From Myxococcales bacterium (GTDB lineage: Bacteria; Myxococcota_A; Polyangia; Polyangiales; Houyiibacteriaceae): a stretch of 9,509 nucleotides of DNA. The stretch spans positions 1 through 9,509 of the forward strand of contig JAUXFZ010000057.1 in NCBI GenBank assembly GCA_030622585.1, given 5' to 3'. This document shows positions 1-5,426 of the stretch, in pieces; the first letter of the stretch is position 1; every line of letters starts with the position of its first letter. Position numbers and translations under genes: made by a program. The notes beneath the pieces are model-generated. The model was not told the DNA's origin, ran no database searches, and saw nothing but the letters and a program-made list of their open reading frames with translations.

Positions 1-1680
1 CCACCGGCCTGCGTGGGTTCCGAGCAGCGTGGCAACCGCTTCGATGCGAACCGTGCGCACCGGGTCGCGAAGCAGCTCGCGGACGATCTCGACACGCTGC
101 TCGGACGGAAGCTCGCGCGCGGCGACGGCAACGGTGCGGCGGACGATGGGACTCGGGTCATGCGCTGTGCGCATCAACAAGGCGGGCAGTGCCGGGGAAG
201 CGAGGTTGCGGAGCTCGAGTAGTGCAGTCGCGCGGATGATGGCGGGCGCTGAACCAAGCGCGACGAGCTCGACGAGGCCCGGCTCGCCTTCCGGCCGTTG
301 CATGCGCGCTGCGTGAAGCACTTCGGCAAACGTATCGTCGGCGCGCGTCTCGAAGTGCTGCTCGATGTGACCCTCCGCCCATTCGGGGCTCTGGTTCGTG
401 TGGCAACCGGTGCAAGCATCCGGTGCCCCGATCGCTGCGGCCAAAGCGGGACGCGGAAGCCCGAAGCGGTGGTCCGCACGATCGTCGATCAACATGTAAG
501 TGCGCTCCGGCATATGGCAGTCGGTGCAAAGGCTGCCCGGCGATCCGGACTCGTGAAAGTGGTGTTCTGGTCGATCGAAGGCATCGGCTTTGTGACAGCG
601 GGTGCACAACGCGTTGCCCTCCGCTCGGAGATTCGCGCTGTGTCCGTCATGGCAGTCGCTACACACCACCCCCGCCGCGTGCATCTTGCTCTGCAGGAAC
701 GAGCCATAGACGTAGACCTCGTCTTGAATCTGGCCATCATCGAAGTAGCGCGCCTCGTCGAGCACTGCGAGGCGGTACCGGTCGTGATAGCCGCTCCCCG
801 CCCCGCCCAGGTCGGCGCGACGGGAATGACAAGGCGCACAAGACTCGAGCTCGTCGCTCGGCTGGGACGTTGCAAGCACGGCAATATCGCCACCCCCGAC
901 GAACGACCACTTCCGTTTCTCCGGCACCGGAAGACGGCGGCTGAAGCCGGTATCGGAGGGGCGGCGTTTCGCCTTCGCTTCGACGAGTGCGACGTGCCGC
1001 GAGCCACGCCCATGGCACGCCTCACAGCCGACATTGATCTCGAAGTACTCGGTCGAGTAGCGCTTCGACGCGCGATCATAGTTCTTCTTCACCGCCGTCG
1101 AGTGACAGTCGGCGCAGCTGTAGTTCCAATTGTAACTCGGCGCGGTCCAGTGGAGCGGATCACCGGGTTCGACGTACTCGTCGGGCTGAAGGTGAAACCA
1201 ACGCTGGCCACCGTTTTGTTCTGTCCGCGTATCCCAAGCAAAGAGGAACGACTGCAACCTCCCCGGCTCGACCTCGACCAAGTACTGTTGCAGCGGTTCG
1301 ATACCGAAGGTGTAGATCACCGGAAAGCGTCCCCGCTTTCCATCCGCGCCCAGGGCCTCGACGGCAAACGCATCCCCGTCGCGTACGAAGCGCACGGTCT
1401 CCTTGTAGTACTTCGCCGTGACGCCATCGAAATCGCCCAGCACCGTCTCCGGTGTCGCCTTCTGCATCGCAAGCTCATGATGCGACCCCAGCCAACCCTC
1501 GTGCTCGCTCTCGTGGCACGAACCACAGACTTCGGTGCCCACGTACTCTTCCACTGGGGCCACCGGAGGGGTCGGAGCAACTGGCTCAGGCTCGACGGCT
1601 ACCTCGTCCGTCTTCTTGCTGCATCCCGCGCCGAGACCGACGAGCACCATTGGTAGAATCAACGCAAGACCGGTTCTCAT
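1..1680 (-). CDS. Octahaem c-type cytochrome lipoprotein with HEAT-repeat C-terminus (partial, 3' end beyond window)
   Basis: The frame is open for 560 codons from ATG at 1680 down to position 1 with no stop, so the C-terminus is missing. Residues 1-20 form a lipoprotein signal ending LGAGC, with Cys20 the probable lipidated residue. A Pro/Glu-rich linker follows to about residue 45. Eight CxxCH haem-binding motifs start at residues 52, 189, 219, 281, 340, 359, 385 and 423. About 130 haem-free residues separate the first two motifs. From about residue 465 the sequence becomes Leu/Ala-rich helical repeats resembling two or three HEAT units, for example around 482-495, 511-523 and 541-553. The sequence resembles a family of cytochrome c554-like multihaem proteins that usually carry HEAT or TPR repeats after the haem domain; this is recalled, not searched. 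The inferred role is electron transfer in the periplasm or at the outer membrane, with unknown partners. No strong Shine-Dalgarno is visible before the ATG, but the signal peptide fixes the start. Confidence 0.9.
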   Translation of the reverse strand, partial: MRTGLALILPMVLVGLGAGCSKKTDEVAVEPEPVAPTPPVAPVEEYVGTEVCGSCHESEHEGWLGSHHELAMQKATPETVLGDFDGVTAKYYKETVRFVRDGDAFAVEALGADGKRGRFPVIYTFGIEPLQQYLVEVEPGRLQSFLFAWDTRTEQNGGQRWFHLQPDEYVEPGDPLHWTAPSYNWNYSCADCHSTAVKKNYDRASKRYSTEYFEINVGCEACHGRGSRHVALVEAKAKRRPSDTGFSRRLPVPEKRKWSFVGGGDIAVLATSQPSDELESCAPCHSRRADLGGAGSGYHDRYRLAVLDEARYFDDGQIQDEVYVYGSFLQSKMHAAGVVCSDCHDGHSANLRAEGNALCTRCHKADAFDRPEHHFHESGSPGSLCTDCHMPERTYMLIDDRADHRFGLPRPALAAAIGAPDACTGCHTNQSPEWAEGHIEQHFETRADDTFAEVLHAARMQRPEGEPGLVELVALGSAPAIIRATALLELRNLASPALPALLMRTAHDPSPIVRRTVAVAARELPSEQRVEIVRELLRDPVRTVRIEAVATLLGTHAGRW

Positions 1681-1707
1681 AGCCCGCCGGGTCTAGCGCG
1701 TATCGTG

Positions 1708-1728
1708 AAAAGGGGACAGCCCCCTTTT
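1708..1728. repeat. REP-like inverted repeat between divergent genes
   Basis: The 8-nt arms AAAAGGGG (1708-1715) and CCCCTTTT (1721-1728) are perfectly complementary around the 5-nt spacer ACAGC. In the minus-strand RNA, a G-U pair would extend the stem by one. The element fills the middle of the 68-bp gap between the cytochrome and acyltransferase genes. Its GGGGAC core resembles short palindromic REP-type repeats of many GC-rich genomes, but only one copy is visible here. It could instead be a regulator site or an RNA hairpin. It is not a convincing terminator, since both flanking genes are transcribed away from it. Confidence 0.55.
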
Positions 1729-1748
1729 GCTCGGGATAGTATAGGGAG

Positions 1749-3251
1749 ATGGAGGTCACCAGAAGCAACGCGGTACGTGTCGAGCGCTTTCTCGTCGGCT
1801 TGTTCTTTCGTCGCGTCGAGGTGAGCGGGCTGGAGCACGTCCCAGAGACGGGCGGTGGGATCCTGATCGCGTGGCATCCCAACGGGCTGGTCGATCCCGC
1901 CCTCATCATCAGTTGCTTCCCTCGCCGCGTGGTATTTGGCGCGCGTCATGGGCTCTTCAGGTGGCCTTTCGTCGGCCGTCTCATGCGCGCGCTCGGCACC
2001 GTCCCCATCTATCGCGCATCCGATCTGAAAAATGCAGACGATGAAACGCGACGAAAGGGCAACCGGCAGAGCCTCGACGCGATGGCACAGGCGGTGTGCG
2101 ATGGCGGATTCGCGGCGCTGTTTCCAGAAGGGGTCAGCCACGACGATCCGTTTCTTCAAGAGCTCAAAACCGGCGCGGCGCGGCTGTATTACCGCGCCAA
2201 GCAACTCTGCGACGAGAATGGCGTTCCCCCCGTGATCGTCCCGGTCGGACTTCACTATGACAACAAGACCGCCTTCCGTTCGGACGCGCTGGTCGAGTTC
2301 CATGCGCCGCTGGAGCTGCCACACGAGCTGTTGGCGCCGATTCCCGAGGACGACGCCGAGGCGCTACGCACCCGCAGCGGCGAGCTGATGCGGGTGCTCG
2401 AACCCGTCCTGCAGGAGGTCACTCACGCAACCGAAAGCTGGGAGCTCAACCAACTGATGCACCGCGTGCGGACGCTCATGCGAGCAGAACGGGCCAAGCG
2501 AGCGGGCGCTAGCCTCAGGGCGCCGAACATGGTGGAGCGCACGTTGGGGATGGCGAGGGTCTGGACGGCCTACTTCGCGCGCCTGCAAACCGAACCCGAC
2601 AGCGTGCAGGCGTTGCTCGATCGGGTAACGGCCTATGACCATGCGCTCCTCGAGGTGAAGCTCGAAGACGACGACCTCGACAAGCCGCCGCGCATCGAGT
2701 CCAAGTGGCTCCCCGTGCTCTTGACGGCTCAAGCAGCGGTCGTGTTCTTGGTGTTTCCTCCCGTCCTCGTGCTGGGGTCGCTGATCAACGCGGCGCCCTA
2801 CTTCCTGACCGACTTCATCTCCAGAGTGGCCTCAAAGCAGTACAAAGACACGGCTACCGTGAAGCTCCTCGCCAGTCTCGTCCTGTTCCCGCTCGCGTGG
2901 TTGACGGCCGCCCTGCTCGTCGGCTTGGGGCAGATAGAGCTACACAACTCGTTCGCGGGGATACCTCGCGCGCCGTGGGCGGCTGGCGTCATGACCTTCC
3001 TCATCGGCGCCTTCGGCGGCGCGCTGGCGTTGGTCTATCTCGAATTGGTTCGGCGCACCTGGACGGCGATCAGGATCCGGGCGAAACGCCAGTGGGGGTC
3101 CACGATCATCCGCCAGTTGTCCGCCGAGCGAGCGGTACTGTACGAGGCAATCGAGGAAATGAGGGAGGGCCTCGACTTACCCGGCGACGTGCTCGCAGAC
3201 GGACGGGTCGGGACGCGTGACTTCGCGCTCGATCCCGACGACGTGCCCTAG
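1749..3251 (+). CDS. PlsC-superfamily 1-acyl-glycerol-phosphate / glycerol-phosphate acyltransferase with C-terminal membrane domain
   Basis: This 500-residue protein has the glycerolipid acyltransferase blocks in order: AWHPNGLVDP at 41-50 (catalytic His43 and Asp49), GARHGLFRWPFVGRLMRALG at 64-83, the substrate-binding FPEG at 125-128, and PVIVPVGLHY at 161-170. The family transfers acyl chains from acyl-CoA or acyl-ACP to glycerol-phosphate backbones at the inner membrane. The His-Asp spacing is five residues rather than the usual four. A long charged helical region (about 195-315) is followed by three probable membrane segments near 321-346, 371-394 and 411-434. The length and C-terminal membrane domain are much greater than in typical 240-residue PlsC, and recall yeast Sct1/Gpt2-type enzymes. 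The acceptor substrate is unknown. ATG 1749 is the first possible start because an in-frame TAG lies at 1737-1739. AGGGAG directly abuts the ATG, too close to act as a normal ribosome binding site. Confidence 0.9.
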   Translation: MEVTRSNAVRVERFLVGLFFRRVEVSGLEHVPETGGGILIAWHPNGLVDPALIISCFPRRVVFGARHGLFRWPFVGRLMRALGTVPIYRASDLKNADDETRRKGNRQSLDAMAQAVCDGGFAALFPEGVSHDDPFLQELKTGAARLYYRAKQLCDENGVPPVIVPVGLHYDNKTAFRSDALVEFHAPLELPHELLAPIPEDDAEALRTRSGELMRVLEPVLQEVTHATESWELNQLMHRVRTLMRAERAKRAGASLRAPNMVERTLGMARVWTAYFARLQTEPDSVQALLDRVTAYDHALLEVKLEDDDLDKPPRIESKWLPVLLTAQAAVVFLVFPPVLVLGSLINAAPYFLTDFISRVASKQYKDTATVKLLASLVLFPLAWLTAALLVGLGQIELHNSFAGIPRAPWAAGVMTFLIGAFGGALALVYLELVRRTWTAIRIRAKRQWGSTIIRQLSAERAVLYEAIEEMREGLDLPGDVLADGRVGTRDFALDPDDVP

Positions 3252-3802
3252 CCGCCCTGCCCCTTCCAGGGGATGTCTTGCACGCCGGCTACGTGATTGG
3301 CGTAGCGCGCCAGAACGAAGAGTAGGTCGCTCAAGCGGTTGAGGTACCGAAAGAGCTCTCCGCGTAGGTTCTCGTCTGCCCCGAGCGCCACGAGCGAGCG
3401 CTCGGCACGCCGACACACGCACCGCGCGAGGTGGAACCGTGCCGCGCCCTCACTGCCGCCCGGCAGGACGAACGAGGTGAGCGCCGGCGGGCCTTCTTCA
3501 TACTTGTCGATCGCGCGCTCGAGGGCCTCGACTTGGGGCTCTGCAATGAGCGGCATCGCGCTCTTTTTCTTGCGGTCATCGGTCGAGCCGAGCTCCGCAC
3601 CCACTTCGAACAGGTCGTTTTGAATCTGATTGAGGAGCGCGTCGAGTTCTGAGGTCGAGACCGCTACTCGCGCCCAACCTACGGCGCTGTTCAGCTCGTC
3701 GACCTCGCCGTACGCTGCGACCCGTGGTGAGGCCTTGGACACCCTGGCTCCGCCAAAGAGACCCGTGTCGCCCGTGTCCCCAGTCTTCGTATAGATCTTC
3801 AT
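3248..3802 (-). CDS. pduO: PduO-type cob(I)alamin (corrinoid) adenosyltransferase
   Basis: This 184-residue protein transfers the 5'-deoxyadenosyl group of ATP to cob(I)alamin, giving the adenosylcobalamin cofactor (EC 2.5.1.17) in the cytoplasm. The N-terminal ATP-binding loop TKTGDTGDTGLFGG spans 5-18. AYGEVDELNS (30-39), FVLPGGSEGAARFHLARCVC (111-130), RRAER (131-135) and YLNRLSDLLFVLARYAN (153-169) are all family signatures, and the length is normal. The chosen ATG (3800-3802) overlaps the fmt stop as ATGA, and GGGAGG (complement of 3812-3817) lies 9 nt upstream inside fmt. The frame stays open further upstream, to about 4063, but that extension lies within fmt and has no family homology. 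The gene is last in the def-fmt operon and is probably translationally coupled to fmt. Its stop shares a CTAG with the stop of the convergent acyltransferase. The family is sometimes named mmaB or yvqK. No B12-dependent enzyme is visible nearby. Confidence 0.95.
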   Translation of the reverse strand: MKIYTKTGDTGDTGLFGGARVSKASPRVAAYGEVDELNSAVGWARVAVSTSELDALLNQIQNDLFEVGAELGSTDDRKKKSAMPLIAEPQVEALERAIDKYEEGPPALTSFVLPGGSEGAARFHLARCVCRRAERSLVALGADENLRGELFRYLNRLSDLLFVLARYANHVAGVQDIPWKGQGG

Positions 3803-4746
3803 ACGTCGGTGCCTCCCTGCGAAAACCGATCGCCTACGGCGACGCCGCGCCCGCTCGCAAACGAACGCGCGTCGACCCTCTTGCGGCCGCTCTCCTGCAG
3901 CTCCTGAATCTCGAGGGTGCCCTCGGCGCACGCGACGAGGATGCCTTCGGGGTCGAGCGCGATGACCTGACCGGGGGGCGCTCCTTCGGGATCGAGCGTC
4001 GATGCCAGCGTACGGTGCACCTTGATGCGTCGCTCGCCGAGAACCGTATGTGCGCCAGGCCAAGGATTCATGCCGCGGATCTGATTATGCACCGCTCGAG
4101 CCGGTTTGTTCCAGTCGATGCGACCGTGACCCTTCTTCAGGAGGGGCGCCATCGTCGCCGCCCCCTCGTCTTGCGGGTGAGGCGTGAGCTCGCCGGAAAC
4201 GTAACGAGGCAGCTGTTCGCGCAGGAGCTCGGCCCCCATCTTCGAGAGACGATCGCTCAGCGTCGCTGCGTCGTCGTCCGGTGCGATGGGGGTCGACGCG
4301 GTCGCCAAGATCGGCCCCGTATCCATACCATCGTCCATCTGCATCAAGGTGACACCGGTCTCCTCGTCTCCGTGGACGATCGACCATTGAATCGGAGCCG
4401 CGCCGCGCCAGTGCGGAAGCAACGAGGCGTGCACGTTGACGCAACCGGCGTTGGGCGCATCGAGCACCGCGCGCGGGACAATCCGGCCGTACGCCACCAC
4501 GACCGCTACGTCCGCCTCGATCGCTCGCAGCTTCTCTGCGAACTCGGCCGTCCGGACCTTGGTGGGCTGCCACACCTCGAGTCCCAGCTCGAGCGCGCGC
4601 TTCTTGACCGCGGGCGGTCGCATCGCAAGCCCGCGACCGGCTGGGCGGTCCGGCTGAGAGACGACGACGGCGACGTCGCTAATGTCGTGCAACGCCTCGA
4701 GACAAGGCACCGCAAAGTCGGGGCTGCCGAAAAAAATAGTCCGCAC
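3799..4746 (-). CDS. fmt: Methionyl-tRNA formyltransferase
   Basis: This 315-residue cytoplasmic enzyme formylates Met-tRNA(fMet) using 10-formyltetrahydrofolate to make the initiator tRNA. The N-terminal Rossmann-like formyltransferase domain begins RTIFFGSPDFAVP (2-14). The catalytic region NVHASLLPHWRGAAPIQ (104-120) supplies Asn104 and His106, and Asp142 in MDDGMDTG completes the triad. RGMNPWPGA (224-232) opens the C-terminal OB-fold-like tRNA-binding domain. The length is typical. The start codon is GTG (4744-4746), 6 nt after the def stop. No clear Shine-Dalgarno is visible, so re-initiation by ribosomes finishing def is likely. Its TGA stop overlaps the ATG of the adenosyltransferase gene by 4 nt. 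The def-fmt pairing is widespread in bacteria. The usual downstream rsmB (16S rRNA methyltransferase) is absent, and a corrinoid adenosyltransferase gene takes its place. Confidence 0.97.
   Translation of the reverse strand: MRTIFFGSPDFAVPCLEALHDISDVAVVVSQPDRPAGRGLAMRPPAVKKRALELGLEVWQPTKVRTAEFAEKLRAIEADVAVVVAYGRIVPRAVLDAPNAGCVNVHASLLPHWRGAAPIQWSIVHGDEETGVTLMQMDDGMDTGPILATASTPIAPDDDAATLSDRLSKMGAELLREQLPRYVSGELTPHPQDEGAATMAPLLKKGHGRIDWNKPARAVHNQIRGMNPWPGAHTVLGERRIKVHRTLASTLDPEGAPPGQVIALDPEGILVACAEGTLEIQELQESGRKRVDARSFASGRGVAVGDRFSQGGTDV
3812..3817 (-). promoter_or_regulatory. Ribosome binding site of the adenosyltransferase gene, inside fmt
   Basis: GGGAGG on the minus strand lies 9 nt before the ATG at 3802, within the last codons of fmt. 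It decides the start of the adenosyltransferase in favour of the short, family-length form. Confidence 0.8.
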
Positions 4747-4752
4747 AGGCCG

Positions 4753-5268
4753 TCACTGCGCGGCGTCGGCCGCAGCTCGTTTGGTCATTGCGCGGTGCAC
4801 CAACCGGCGGCGCAACACGCTGAGATGGTCGATCATGAGCTCGCCATTGAGATGATCGGTTTCGTGCTGAATGGCGATCGCCAAGAGCCCTTCGGCTTCG
4901 AGCTCGAACGGCTTCCCGTCTGTGTCGAACGCCTTGACCGTGATCCGTTCGGCCCGATCGATATCTTCGCGGATACCCGGGAACGAGAGGCAGCCCTCGT
5001 TGAACACTGTTTCACCCTCGGCGGCGATGATTTCCGGATTGATGAAGACGCGAAGGTCGCTCGGCTCCTCGTCGTCGTTGGCGACGTCCACGATGAACAG
5101 GCGCTTAGAAATCCCGAGCTGCGGAGCGGCCAATCCGACGCCCGGGGCTGCATACATCGTCTCTGCCATATCCTCGATCAGTTGATGCAACTCGGCATCG
5201 AAAACCTCGACCTCTTTGCCGGGCTCGCGGAGACGTTTGTCTGGGTAAAAGAGTATCGGGCGAATCAC
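4753..5268 (-). CDS. def: Peptide deformylase
   Basis: This 171-residue cytoplasmic metalloenzyme removes the N-formyl group from nascent proteins. All three family motifs are present: GVGLAAPQ (43-50), EGCLS (91-95, with metal ligand Cys93) and QHETDHLNG (134-142, with ligands His135 and His139 and catalytic Glu136). The third motif has Thr where Ile or Leu is more usual. The N-terminus IRPILFYPDKRLREP matches the family start closely. The start codon is GTG (5266-5268), supported by a strong GGAGG 7 nt upstream. It is the first gene of a def-fmt-adenosyltransferase operon. Its leader contains a perfect 16-bp palindrome directly upstream of the ribosome binding site, which could form a hairpin affecting initiation. 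The gene diverges from the ketosteroid dehydrogenase gene. Confidence 0.97.
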   Translation of the reverse strand: MIRPILFYPDKRLREPGKEVEVFDAELHQLIEDMAETMYAAPGVGLAAPQLGISKRLFIVDVANDDEEPSDLRVFINPEIIAAEGETVFNEGCLSFPGIREDIDRAERITVKAFDTDGKPFELEAEGLLAIAIQHETDHLNGELMIDHLSVLRRRLVHRAMTKRAAADAAQ

Positions 5269-5275
5269 CGTGCAA

Positions 5276-5280
5276 CCTCC
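5276..5280 (-). promoter_or_regulatory. Ribosome binding site of def
   Basis: GGAGG on the minus strand lies 7 nt before the GTG start of def. It supports a GTG start where the sequence offers no nearby ATG matching the family N-terminus. Confidence 0.85.
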
Positions 5281-5296
5281 GAGCGGCTAGCCGCTC
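5281..5296. promoter_or_regulatory. Perfect 16-bp palindrome abutting the def ribosome binding site
   Basis: GAGCGGCTAGCCGCTC equals its own reverse complement. In the def transcript it can fold into a 6-bp GC-rich stem with a CTAG loop, ending exactly where the GGAGG begins. It could be a hairpin tuning def translation or mRNA stability, or a dimeric repressor operator. There is no U-tract, so it is not a terminator. The symmetry is seen directly; any role is inferred. Confidence 0.5.
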
Positions 5297-5359
5297 AACA
5301 CCTTGGAAAGGTTTGCTTTTTCTAGCGCCAGGCACCCCCCACCGCAACAACCAGGGCGT

Positions 5360-5365
5360 TTGACA
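5360..5365 (+). promoter_or_regulatory. Candidate -35 element for the ketosteroid dehydrogenase gene
   Basis: TTGACA is a perfect sigma-70 -35 hexamer, 61 nt before the ATG at 5427. At 17-nt spacing the -10 would be CATGTT (5383-5388), a poor match that falls inside the 14-bp palindrome. The promoter is therefore plausible but weak or non-standard. Confidence 0.4.
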
Positions 5366-5377
5366 TGGCTACCCAGC

Positions 5378-5391
5378 TAGAACATGTTCTA
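5378..5391. promoter_or_regulatory. Putative KstR-like (TetR-family) operator
   Basis: TAGAACATGTTCTA is a perfect 14-bp palindrome lying 35 nt upstream of the ketosteroid dehydrogenase start codon, where a -10 element would be expected after the TTGACA at 5360. It fits every fixed position of the KstR operator consensus TnnAACnnGTTnnA known from mycobacterial sterol-degradation regulons. Binding there would block transcription, consistent with a repressor released by a sterol-derived ligand. No regulator gene is present in the window. Other TetR proteins use similar short palindromes, so the identity of the binder is inferred. Confidence 0.65.
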
Positions 5392-5412
5392 TTTTTCGAA
5401 CTGACCTATAGC

Positions 5413-5419
5413 AAAGGAG
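5413..5419 (+). promoter_or_regulatory. Ribosome binding site of the ketosteroid dehydrogenase gene
   Basis: AAAGGAG lies 7 nt before ATG 5427, a near-ideal Shine-Dalgarno that fixes the start of this gene. Confidence 0.85.
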
Positions 5420-5426
5420 CGCCTAC

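Noticed and set aside
298..1656. Plus-strand open frame of 452 codons
   Set aside because: It is antisense to the octahaem cytochrome and has no recognisable domain. The opposite strand carries a signal peptide and eight CxxCH motifs.
3803..4063. N-terminal extension of the adenosyltransferase back to 4063
   Set aside because: The extra residues are Arg/Pro-rich, overlap fmt, and lack homology. The ATG at 3802 has a good ribosome binding site and gives the family-standard N-terminus.
3724..5325. Plus-strand open frame of 533 codons
   Set aside because: It is antisense to fmt and def, both unmistakable by motif. The long frame is a by-product of high GC content.
5379..5390. Resemblance of AGAACATGTTCT to eukaryotic steroid-receptor half-sites
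   Set aside because: The hexamers match glucocorticoid-type half-sites but lack the 3-bp spacer, and nuclear receptors do not exist in bacteria. A TetR-family operator is the sensible reading.
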